Positions 19,451 to 29,719 of a stretch of 64,000 bases of DNA are shown piece by piece. The number at the start of each line of letters is the position of its first letter. Position 1 is the stretch's first letter. The notes below the pieces were generated by a model. That model was not told the DNA's origin, did no database searches, and was given only the letters and a program-made list of their open reading frames with translations. The translations under genes were made by a program, and so were the position numbers. Where the stretch lies: assembly GCA_020809425.1 (NCBI GenBank), contig JAGGDC010000001.1, forward strand, positions 558,001 to 622,000. The letters run 5' to 3'. Source of the DNA: Candidatus Synoicihabitans palmerolidicus (GTDB taxonomy: Bacteria > Verrucomicrobiota > Verrucomicrobiia > Opitutales > Opitutaceae).

Positions 19451-19615
19451 GGGAACGAAGGGCGCGAAGTTGGAAGGAGTTACGGTCCGTCGAAGGCATC
19501 GATTCGTTCACCTGCCAGGTGAGTCGGCGTGTGCACGGTTGAAACCCACTGACCTACTGCATACCATAACGTTCTTCCATGCGGCTTCTGATGTGAACGG
19601 AGTTTTCTAGGATTA
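19451..19615 (+). repeat. dispersed repeat, uninterrupted copy
   Basis: ggaacgaagggcgcgaagttggaaggagttacggtccgtcgaaggcatcgattcgttcacctgccaggtgagtcgg...ctgatgtgaacggagttttctagg recurs, split, at 59386..59453 and 61396..61513. Confidence 0.85.
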
Positions 19616-19698
19616 ATGTTGGTACGGCAGTTCCTGAGCCGAGGGAACGGTGACATCGGGACGGCTAGGTTCTCCGAGGGGGTGGTCCCGGTATTTTA

Positions 19699-20659
19699 TC
19701 AAGGTTCCGCGATCCATGCGGCGTGGAGGCCGTTGATATCGATGTCGCTGGAAGAGCCGCGGTGGAAGATGAGTCGGTACGAAAAGGTCAGAGTCTTACC
19801 CGCAGTCAAGAGTGTCTCTCCCGATAGGTTTTGGTCCGGCAAAAACTTGGCCAAGCCAAAGGGGTTCGCCGCTACGAGGCCGTAATCCCGCGCGTGCCAA
19901 GTGGTGGGGTAGCGCAGATTGTTGGGATGGTCGAAGAACGTGATACTGAGGGTCTCTCCACCCATCTCGGTGGAATAACTCACCCAGCGTGCCGGTTTGC
20001 CCCAGAGGTTGGCTTCGTTGTTGCCCTCGTTGTTGTAGGCCCGGGCGCCCTGGGCGCCCGGGTCCTTCGTGCGAAATCGGTCGCTTGTGCGTAGGCCCAT
20101 GGCGCCTTCCTTGGAATCGTCGATCAGCACGTCGCCGTGGCTGGCGATCAAAGTGATGCGATAGTCGATGACGCGCGTAGAGTCGTCGACCGAGAAGGTC
20201 ATCTCGGTGCGGTCGGTCATTTGGATCTCGCCTTGATGTTTCCAATGATTGGATACGATTAGCAGGGCACGATGCGGCGAGAGGTGCTCCACCCGATCCA
20301 TTTGGTGGAACTCGATGCGGGACAGGGCGTGCTGGTCGTTTCTTTCGTTCCAAAAGTCGAGTCCGTTGAGTTTGCCCAAGGCATAGAAAATACCCACGTG
20401 CCAAGGGTGATCCTGGCTTTGCCCAGGAACCAGGGGGGGGAGTTCTTGCCATGTTCACGCCGGTGGGCCCAATGATCGGATACAAATAGCTCTTTTGAGC
20501 TCCGATGTGGTATTCGGTGAACAGGTCGCCACCGATCGTGACTTGGTAGCCCACACGAGACTTCCTGATTGCGACCACGCTGTCTTCTTCCGCTGCTCCG
20601 GCTCCGACAATTCCTCCCGTGAGGCATAAAATGAGAAATACAATTTGGGGGCGCATCAT
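19699..20659 (-). pseudogene. DUF6807 / PmoA-family protein, frameshift in poly-G at about 20437
   Basis: MMRPQIVFLILCLTGGIVGAGAAEEDSVVAIRKSRVGYQVTIGGDLFTEYHIG...YLYPIIGPTGVNM / MGIFYALGKLNGLDFWNE...FDHPNNLRYPTTWHARDYGLVAANPFGLAKF. Confidence 0.72.
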
Positions 20660-20686
20660 GGGAGGCGGGGAGGAAGCTGGGGAGCG

Positions 20687-22547
20687 TCAACGACGAACCA
20701 CAATGGCCCAGTCTTCGTTTGTCTCGGTGGGAGGGGAGCCGATGGAAACGACGTTTCCGCCGCGGACCTTTTTGACGCTACCGGATTGTAGGTTGCCGCC
20801 TTCGCGCGGGTTGAACCAGCTCACGCTGAAGTTGCCAGTGGCATCGCTGAGATCGAGTGCGACCGGGCCGCCGGCCGGGAGGTAAACGAGATAGGCTTCG
20901 TTGGCGGCGGCGAGGCAGAAGTTGCCATTTTCGCGTTCATGGTTCCCCACCAGGCCATCCTTGTTTTGCATTCGCACGAAAGGCAGGCCGCTCTGATGGA
21001 AGAAATCGATGGCGATGCGTCCATACGCCCAGGATTGATGCCGACTGCGATAGTCCTGCGCCACGAGATCGTTTTCCGGGAGCTGGTAGCCAAAATAGTA
21101 TTCCACGCCGGCTCCTCCGGCCATCAAGTTGCCCCACAAGGTGAACTTGCGGATGTCGTGAAGGGTGTAGGTGGAGACGCCATCCCGATCTGTTGCGAGA
21201 CGGTCGAATCCCTTGTATCCAGGATCTGGCGGCACGCCCATTCCCACCGGACCCTGTTCATCGTTGGGGCACACCCAAGGCCGACCGGCTCGTTCCGATG
21301 CTTCAACCTATTGCAGCGTGCGGCGGTGCACCTCGTCCCACTCGTTCTGGAGGGAGGCGCCTGCCATGGCGCTCTGAGTTCCGAGCAAGCGGGCATAAAT
21401 GCGGTCTTGTTCGTTGGGGAAGGTATGGATGACGACAGGAGGATCGAAGGCGTCAAGCTGGTCCACATAGGCCGCCATGTCGCGCTGTTCGTCATAGGAT
21501 TGGGTGTTTTCCTCGCCGAGGTTCCAGTTGAGAGCCAAGTGGTGCCTGAAACGGGCGATCAGTTCCCGGTAGTACAGTTTTCGTTCCGGTCCGAGCAGAC
21601 CTCCGTCCAACGATTCCGGAATAATGGTGTCGGCGCGGCCGGATTCCATACGATTGTCATCCAACTCGTTTTCCTGGGTTTTAAAATGCAAAAACAACCC
21701 CCGGTTTTGCGCATGGGCGAAGACGATCCCCCATTGGTCGAGCTTCGAGCAGTCATAGACGAATTTTTCATCACGATCGACAAACGGCCATACGTTGTCG
21801 CCATCGCCGCCCGCATTGTAGGTGAGAACCGACACCGCATTTGCGCCTGCTGAGCTCAGGTAATTCATGGCACCGATCAGAGCCTTGCCGCGGCCGTCGC
21901 CCCAGGTCGGGTCGCTGAGTTGCCAGTCACCCCGATGCGGGGTCCAATCTATCAGAGGCCCTTTGGTGGGTTTCATTGTGATGGTGTTGTCGAAGCCCGT
22001 GTAGGCGAGCATGGTTTCGGGGGCGTCTGGTCCGGCCTTGAAGAAGTAGGAGCCATCGCCGGTAAAACGCAGGTAGCGTTGGGGGACGTATTCGAGTCGG
22101 CCCTGAGCCCGAAAATCTGGAGCGACTTTGTCGGAGGGGGAAACCTGGAAGTCGCCGTCCCGACCATCGTAAGGGACGAGTGCATCACCGACGGACGGGT
22201 CAACGGCCACGGCGTGGCCGGTCGTGAAATGCGTGCGGGAGTGCCAGGTGCCCGACTTGTCCGGGGACAGGTGCGCGCGCCAGACCGTGCCGGAACTGGC
22301 GGCGGTATGGGCCGCGTCGCCGTCCGCCGCGAAGTAACCCGGGACCGTGTAACTGGGGGGCACCCGACTCGTGAGTGAACGTCACGACAAAACTGTAGTC
22401 TAAGAACGGGCGAGGTGCCGGGTCGGACTCATGGGCAAAAATGCCGGCGAGAGCGAGTGTCACCGTGTGCCATTGTATGAGTTCGCCGTCGATTCGCACC
22501 GATCCGTCGCCGTGCTTCTGAGCACCGGACACGAGCAGGCAGTGCAT
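20687..22547 (-). pseudogene. DUF5060 domain protein with putative collagen-binding C-terminal domain (glycoside-hydrolase-like), frameshifted
   Basis: GELIQWHTVTLALAG...FLDYSFVVTFTHESG / YTVPGYFAADGDAAHTAASSGTVWRAHLSPDKSGTWHSRTHFTTG...RYLRFTGDGSYFFKAGPDAPETMLAYTGFD...ALNWNLGEENTQSYDEQRDMAAYVDQLD / ...FTLWGNLMAGGAGVEYYFGYQLPENDL...YLVYLPAGGPVALDLSDATGNFSVSWFNPREGG. Confidence 0.78.
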
Positions 22548-22732
22548 AAAGAAAAGGGGGTTGAGGGGACTAAACGTCGCTATTTTACCGTTTCAGCAAC
22601 CCCCTCATCATGTGGGTTTGCTCAATTTATCGGAGATGGTGCGGCTATTTTTCGAGTATGAGAGGCCATGATTTCAGACCACGAAATGGGGAGAGAGCAG
22701 GTGTTTCGAGGCGCGTGTCCTCCGTGGACGGT

Positions 22733-24132
22733 TTAAGGTGCCGTGTGGGTCCAGCTAAGCTGACCATTCACGGTCTGATCTCCGATCACGACGTTTTCGA
22801 GGACGAGGTTTTCTACATTTTTCAGCACGAAGGTGCGTTCGGCCTGCTTGATGGTGATGTTGTGCAGAGTGACACCGCGCAACGGGGCGGCGGCCGGTGC
22901 GTTGCCATCGAACACGGTGCCGGCCTGTTCCACAGTGAAGTCCTCGAAGACGATGTCGCGATAGGTCGAGGGGTGTCCTCCGCCGAGGAGACCGAGGTAG
23001 TCGAGTTGGAACCAGAAGAGGTTATCGAAGGACTCGACGGTGAAGTTGCGCACGCGGATGTGCTTGACTGTGCCCCCCCTCGGTCCAAGTTGGCTTTGAA
23101 GTGGATGGCTGAAATGCCTCGGCGCAGAATGTTGTTGTCGAAGAACACGTGGCGCACTCCGCCCGAAATTTCGGTGCCCAGGGCGATGCCGTCCTCGCCT
23201 CCCATGTCGTTGCGACGCACCACCACATATTCACTGGGGCGACCTACGGTACGCCCGTCTTGATCGCGGCCCGACTTCACCACCACGGAGTCGTCACCGG
23301 TGCGAAAATGGCAGTCTTCGATGAGCACGTAGCGGCTCGAGTCGACGTCCACGCCGTCATTGTTGCCGTGGTGGCTATCGATCTTGATGCCGCGAACGGT
23401 GGCGTGATCAGTGTAGACGAGATGGTTCACCCAGAACGGCGAGTTCTTGGACGTATAGTCGGCGAGCAAGACCCGCTCGGCACGGAAGAACTGGATGAGA
23501 GGAGGGCGAAGATAGGTGCCGGCGCCGAAGATGCGTTCGGAGGCCGGGGTGCCATCCACGCCCATCTGGCGGATTCTGTTCACGTCGCGCGTTGAGCCCT
23601 CCGTGTTGTGCCAGTCAAGGAATTCACTGTCGGAGTTACCATCGATCGTGCCTTGGCCGGTGATGGCAACATCATGAACTTCGAAAGCGTAGATGAGCGG
23701 TGAATACGTGTGCAGTTCGGTGCCTTCCCAGCGGGTCAAAACGGTGGGCAGGTAGTGCGCCGGATGCGGGCTGAAGTTGAGCGTGGCCCCGGCGGGGATG
23801 TGGAAGTCGATCTTGCTGCGCAGGTGCACCGGACCGTTGCTGAGCCAGTTTCCCGCGGGCACCACGACGCGGCCCCCGCCGGCGCTCACGGCGGCGGCGA
23901 TGGCCGCCTTGATCGCGAGCAGGGCGTAGGAACCATCGGGCTTCGCGCCAAAATCCGTGATGAGGAACGAGCGATCGGGAATGACGGGTGTCTCGATTAT
24001 GGCGACAATTTCATCCGCCATCGCCCAATCTCCCGGTGGACTGGTGATGGCCGCGGAAGCGGGGTGAGCCAATGCGGTGATCAACAAGGCGAAGATGTAC
24101 GAGAAGGGTAGAGGAATCGATGGGGCTTTCAT
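22733..24132 (-). pseudogene. glycoside hydrolase family 28 (polygalacturonase-like), frameshift in poly-C at about 23076
   Basis: FLITDFGAKPDGSYALLAIKAAIAAAVSAGGGRVVVPAGNWLSNGPVHLRSKIDFHIPAGATLNFS...ITGQGTIDGN...DHATVRGIKIDSHHGNNDGVDVDSSRYVLIEDCHFRTGDDSVVVKSGRDQDGR / MRNFTVESFDNLFWFQLDYLGL. Confidence 0.9.
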
Positions 24133-24387
24133 GGGGTAGGGTAATGATAGTTGGTTGATTAGACATTTCGTCAAATCCGAGCGGTGCCCTCCCCTCATGC
24201 TCCGCGTGAGGCGAGGGAAGAAATTCATCTTCGTATTTCTGAGCGACTATCGCCTAAAGAGCTGGTGTTTCAACTTTCATGAAGCAATCTCATCGTTAGT
24301 TTCTTCTTCGATTCATCACCCAACCCCCCCTCGCCGGTGTGAATACAATCTCCCCTCCATGGTATCGCGTTATCCTCGTCGCACTCG

Positions 24388-25005
24388 TTGTGCGTTGGTT
24401 TCTTTGGATGTGCTTCCGCGCCTAATACTTTTTCGATCGCCGTTGATGCCGACCTCGAAGGTGCGGCTGTCAAAACCGAGGAAAAGCGCCATGCGATTGT
24501 TTATTCCGATCAGTCTTCCTTGGACCTAATGGATCCACTGCAACCGCGACTGCATGGAGTTTTGAAGGAATTGGGCTACGAACGGGTTTCCTCCGAAGAG
24601 GCGGACCTGATCATCCGCATCGTCGCCCAGAGAGATCAACCGAAGGTGGTGACGCGGGAGCTTTCGGTGGCGGAAACGGGCGGACCGTCGAATCCAGATT
24701 CAATTCGTTTTAAGAACGTCGCCGCCATGATGGGTGGGGGGCGCTACCCGCAACTGCTCAATGATGACCCCAATGCGCCAGGCGAAGTTTTACTGGGTCC
24801 CCAGGGTGAGATCATCACCACCGGACGTCTTCGTGAACGTCCGGATATGGGCTCGCGGCCGGTGAAAAGAGTTACGGTGAAAATTAATCGCCTGGAATTG
24901 TCCGCGATGGAAACGGCGGTTTCGCTGGACGCAGCAGATGCGGGTGATGCCGGGATTCGTTGGCGGGTGGAGATTGTCAGCGAACTGTTACCCAGCCAGC
25001 CGTAG
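24388..25005 (+). CDS. putative lipoprotein, DUF4136-like
   Basis: FFGCASAPNTFSIAVDADLEGAAVKTEEKRHAIVYSDQSSLDLMDPLQPRLHGVLKELGYERVSSEEADLIIRIVAQ; family call is a weak resemblance. Confidence 0.5.
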   Translation: MCVGFFGCASAPNTFSIAVDADLEGAAVKTEEKRHAIVYSDQSSLDLMDPLQPRLHGVLKELGYERVSSEEADLIIRIVAQRDQPKVVTRELSVAETGGPSNPDSIRFKNVAAMMGGGRYPQLLNDDPNAPGEVLLGPQGEIITTGRLRERPDMGSRPVKRVTVKINRLELSAMETAVSLDAADAGDAGIRWRVEIVSELLPSQP

Positions 25006-25433
25006 CCTGAAATGGCGGTTTTGGTGGAGACCGCCATCACACGTCTGAAGGATGCGAGTTTTGGCTTGGAGACGTCGGGTCCTTGAGTGGTCCGGAGCGT
25101 CGGCGGGCCACCGGTCGAGGGCGGAAATACGTTCTGGCGCTGGCGGGTGGCACGTTTTTAATCCCCGGGTAGAGACTTAGGATCGCGCCATAAAAGCGCG
25201 AGTCAGCGGAAGAATTCCATAGTTGCATTGTGGTAGTCTGCCTCTTCGCCGCGTCTTGCGGTCCGCTTATCGACATAACCCCTCATGCTCCGTTTTACCG
25301 TCTGCCTGTGGTGTCCCGACCAAGCGCTTATGGTTACTCAATCAAGGTCTGTGATCCTGTTTTCCATTTCACGGGCTACGACTGGTGCGCCTCTGCATTA
25401 CCCCAAATCCCATCCCATCCCATCCCCAATAGC

Positions 25434-26883
25434 ATGAAGCCCGATTTCGATTTCCTCGGCAGGCTCACGTCCATAACCCCGTCGAACCGTGCGCCGGCGG
25501 GCGGTTTGTGGCGTCCGTTCCGGAGCATCGTTGTGCTGGCGACCGGCTGGGTGGTCGGAGTGGGAGCCACCGAATCACCCGCCCCGATTCCCGAGGCCAT
25601 TGCGGTTATTCGGGAGCACTTGCACCAAGATTATTCAGGCATGCTGCGGGAAGAGGGAGGCGCGTTTGAATTTCCGTTTCTTACGCCGGGCAGCGAACAG
25701 TATCCGGACATCCTTTGGGATTGGGATTCTTGGCTTAGCAATGTCGCGTTGCGTCAAGTTCTCGCGGAAACGGCCACGACCAAGGGAAAAGCCCACGTGC
25801 TGCGTTACGAGCAAGGCTGTGTGTTGAATTACCTCAACTATGGCGGGTCTATGGCGGGTTTGATGGATGGGTCCCGATCATGTTGTTGCGTCGATTCGGT
25901 TCGCGCAAAGAACTCATGGCTCAGACTGACACGTTCGAGACGAACATGCACAAACCGTGTCTTGCGCAGCACGCGGCGTTTCTGACGCGGCTCAACGAGG
26001 GCGACGCGGAATGGTTGCGCGAATCGATGTTCAACCTGCAGTCGTTTGTGAACAGGTATAAAAACCACCAACGACATGTTGCCACCGGACTTGACTACTG
26101 GAACGACGACATGGCGATTGGTGTCGACAACGGCCCGCCTACCTACATGCGGCCGGCGAAGAGCTCCGGCTCCATCTATCTGAACAGCCTCATGTATCGG
26201 GAGCTCTTGGCGCTCGCCTATCTCTGCGATCAATTGGACCAAAGCGAGATTGGCGACCTTTATCGGCGCGACGCGGCAGCGTTGAAGGCGGCGGTGCAGA
26301 AGCACTGCTGGGATGAGCGCGACGGCACCTTCTACAGCGTCGACCTCAACCTGCTGCCCTACGAAGGAAAGCCCTTCGTCGCAGACCCTTCCATCCGTCT
26401 GCACTCCGGGTATCCGCGAGACTATGACAGCCTGATCCAGCGGCTCGATGTGTGGTCGTCGTTTTTACCCATGTGGGCCGAGATCGCGATGCCCGAACAG
26501 GCCGCCCGCATGGTGGAGCGCTTGCGTGACGAACGCACTTTCAATGTCCCCTGGGGCGTGCGCACCCTCTCGAAGTTGGAGAAAATGTATAACGTGCGTG
26601 GGTCGGGGAATCCGTCCCTGTGGACGGGGCCCATCTGGGGAGTCTCCAACTACCTCGTGTTTCGGGGACTGGTGAAATATGGCTTCGATGACGATGCGCG
26701 CGAGCTGGCGGACAAGACCATCCGACTCTTTGCTCGTGACTTCGAACGCTTCGGGGCCTGCATGAATACTACCTGCCCGAAAGCGGCGAACCCGTGCTCA
26801 ATCGTGGGTTTAAAAATTGGAACTACTTGGTGTTGAACATGGCCGTGTGGCGCGATGGCGATGCGGCCGTGGTCGAGTTTTAA
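25434..26883 (+). pseudogene. trehalase / MGH1-type (GH37/GH63-like) glycosidase, frameshifted
   Basis: LHQDYSGMLREEGGAFEFPFLTPGSEQYPDILWDWDSWLSNVALRQVL / LDYWNDDMAIGVDNGPPTYMRPAKSSGSIYLNSLMYRELLALAYLCDQL...GNPSLWTGPIWGVSNYLVFRGLVKYGFDDDARELADKTIRLF / NWNYLVLNMAVWRDGDAAVVEF. Confidence 0.8.
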
Positions 26884-27000
26884 TCCGGAGCCGAAACCTG
26901 TTGAATCGTCTCTCCTTCAAGCTGTGCAGAGCCACGGCAAGCTGCCGTCCGATCATACAGTGGATTTTGCAAACCATCCGATCACCTCAATTAGTTAGTT

Positions 27001-27984
27001 ATGCGATTTAGATACAGAATTCTACCGTTGTGGACTGCACTCCTGTTCGTGTGGTTCACCGCCGTCCGGGCCGAGCAAACGTTCCGGGTGGGCTCTTTCA
27101 TGATCAATGAATTAGGCCGCGATGCCGAAGCCGAGTATGACCGGTCCTTGCTGAGTCTGACCAATGTTGTGCGCGCCATGAATGTAGATGCGTTGGCGCT
27201 GCAAGGGGTGCGTGATACGGAGGTGGGGCGGGCGCAGGCTCAGCGCCTGATGGGTCTGCTCAACCGGGCAGCGAAGAACGAAGACGAGGAGTCTTACGAG
27301 GTTGTCTTGGGGCCCGGCGGAGAGCAGGAAGTGGCGACGTTTTTGTGGCGGCATCCGGTCAAGCGTATTTCTGACCCGATGCCGATGTTGGCGGAGAATC
27401 AAGTGAATGAAGCCGGTTTGAAACACTTTCGGCTCATGCCCCACTCCACTCGGTTTGGGGCCGGGGATTTCGAGTTCGATCTCCTGAGCATTCATCTGAT
27501 CATCTATTCCGTCGCCACGACAAAGCATCAGGGACGCGCGACGGAGTTATTCGCCATTACCCAGTGGGTGCGCGAGCGTGAGGCGGCCGGCGGGCCCCCC
27601 GTAATTATCGCTGGAGTCACGACCCGACACCTCAAGCAGAACGTCTGGGATCGATTGCAGGGACCGTCGACCGAGGGTTTGCTCCGTTTTCCGCTGATGG
27701 AGGCCATCGTGCATGACCAGCCGGATTGTGATCCGGTTATGGATCCCGCGCCGAGTGCGGTCTACAATACTGTAACGAACCAGAACCGCCGCCGCATCTG
27801 GGACACGATTGCCGTGTCGAGAGGAGTTTTCGACCGCCTCGCTGATCAATCTCAGTGGGGCGTGGATGCGGGTTTGGTCGCCTTTGATCAGCAGGCGCAG
27901 TATGTGTGGGTTACGGGTCTGCACGCCAATACGATCCGGCTGATGACTGACCATCGCCCGATGTGGGTGCAGCTTCGGCTCTGA
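27001..27984 (+). CDS. endonuclease/exonuclease/phosphatase-fold secreted protein
   Basis: MRFRYRILPLWTALLFVWFTAVRAEQTFRVGSFMINELGRDAEAEYDRSLLSLTNVVRAMNVDALALQGVRDTEVGRAQAQRLMGLLN...DFEFDLLSIHLI...VTGLHANTIRLMTDHRPMWVQLRL. Confidence 0.6.
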   Translation: MRFRYRILPLWTALLFVWFTAVRAEQTFRVGSFMINELGRDAEAEYDRSLLSLTNVVRAMNVDALALQGVRDTEVGRAQAQRLMGLLNRAAKNEDEESYEVVLGPGGEQEVATFLWRHPVKRISDPMPMLAENQVNEAGLKHFRLMPHSTRFGAGDFEFDLLSIHLIIYSVATTKHQGRATELFAITQWVREREAAGGPPVIIAGVTTRHLKQNVWDRLQGPSTEGLLRFPLMEAIVHDQPDCDPVMDPAPSAVYNTVTNQNRRRIWDTIAVSRGVFDRLADQSQWGVDAGLVAFDQQAQYVWVTGLHANTIRLMTDHRPMWVQLRL

Positions 27985-28029
27985 CCCCAACGATCCGCCC
28001 TTCTTCCAACCCGTTCCCCTTCTGTTCAC

Positions 28030-29710
28030 ATGGTATATTCGTTTAGTTCCTCTGACTCCGTTGCGCCCCGCCCGTCCCTAGGGGCATGGGCACGCGCGGC
28101 GGTTCTCCTGCTCCTCTTGTCCGGTGGCCTCACGGCATTCACGGCGCCGAGCGGTCCTTCCGAAGTCTGGGCCTTCGACAATGGCGACGGGACCTACACT
28201 AATCCGGTGCTCCATTCCGACTATTCGGACCCCGATATCGTGCGGGTTGGAGACGACTTTTAGCTGACCGCGTCGAGTTTCAATTCTGTGCCCGGATTGC
28301 CCATTATGCACTCCCGGGACTTGGTCAACTGGGAGCTGATCGGGCATGCCCTTGACCGAGTGTATCCGGAAAAGCACTTCCGCACTCCGCAGCACATGAA
28401 GGGCGTGTGGGCGCCCTGTATCCTCTGCCATCATGACGGTGAGTTCTACATCTACAGGGGCGATCCGGATTTCGGTATCTACATGGTCAAGGCCAAAGAC
28501 CCGCGGGGACCTTGGGAATTGCCCGTGTTGGTGAAAGAAGGTCGTGGTGCCGGGCTTATCGACCCCTCTCCGCTGTGGGATGACGACGGGCGGGCGTATC
28601 TGGCTCATGCCTTTGCGGGGAGCCGGGCCGGGATCAAAAGTCTGCTCGTGGTGCAGGAAATGAAGCTCGACGGCACGGCCGTGATCGGCCAGCCGGCGCT
28701 GGTATTTGATGGCCACGATGGCCACCGCACGGTCGAGGGGCCCAAGTTCTACAAACGAGGTGGCATGTATTACATCCTTGCTCCCGCGGGTGGCGTGACC
28801 GAGGGCTGGCAACTGGCACTTCGTTCCAAAAACGTAATTGGGCCTTATGAAGCCCAAGTGGTGATGCACCAAGGCACGACTGACATCAACGGGCCCCACC
28901 AAGGCGGTCTGGTGGAGCTTGATTCGGGGGAATCGTGGTTCACGCATTTCCAGGACCTGGGGCCCTACGGCCGCGTGTACACCTGAATCCCGTAAATTGG
29001 CACGACGGGTGGCCGATCATGGGCGTAGATCTTGACGGTGACGGCATTGGCGAGCCGGTGCGAACTCATGCCAAACCCAATGTGGGCGGCACCTACCCGA
29101 GCACCACACCGCCGGATTCCGACGAGTTCTCCAGTCTCCAGTTTGGCCAGCAATGGCAATGGCATGCGAACCCGCGCCCGTGGTGGGGCTTTCCCAATTC
29201 GGGGAAAGGCGAGTTGCGCCTCTTCGCCATGCAACTCCCGATAACTATACGAGCTACTGGGATGTGCCGCATCTGCTATTGCAGAAGTTCCCCGCGCCCG
29301 CGTTCACCGCGACCACGAAGTTTACCTTCACGCCCCTGAAAGACGGGGAGACCGCCGGGCTCCTGGTCATGGGGCGTGACTATGCGCGCTTGTCGGTGAC
29401 CAAGACATCAGACGGCCTGCAGGTTGCCCAAGCCATTGCGCGCGGCGCGGATGTGTGCGGAGTCGAGGACGTGTTCGACTCGCGCGCGGTGGACTCCTCT
29501 ACGCTGTTGTTCCGGGTGCGTGTCGAAGCCGATGCCGCAACCCATTTTAGCTACAGTGTTGATGGCGCAACGTTTACGCCGATTGGTGAGCCGTTTGTCG
29601 CTCGACAAGGCGGTTGGATCGGCGCCAAACTGGGCTTGTTCTGCTCGCGTCTGACGCCGAACAACGACACCGGCTTCGCTGACTTCGATTGGTTTCGCTT
29701 CACCCCCTGA
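28030..29710 (+). pseudogene. glycoside hydrolase family 43 protein, TAG at 28261 and two frameshifts
   Basis: NGDGTYTNPVLHSDYSDPDIVRVGDDF*LTASSFNSVPGLPIMHSRDLVNWELIGHAL...KGVWAPCILCHHDGEFYIYRGDPDFGIYMVKAKDPRGPWE...LIDPSPLWDDDGRAYLAHAF...; C-terminal domain in ORF 29153..29710. Confidence 0.92.
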
Positions 29711-29719
29711 TTTATCGCC

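Noticed and set aside
25410-25430. Short tandem catcc repeats
   Set aside because: Too short and ordinary; likely leader sequence upstream of the GH63-like gene.
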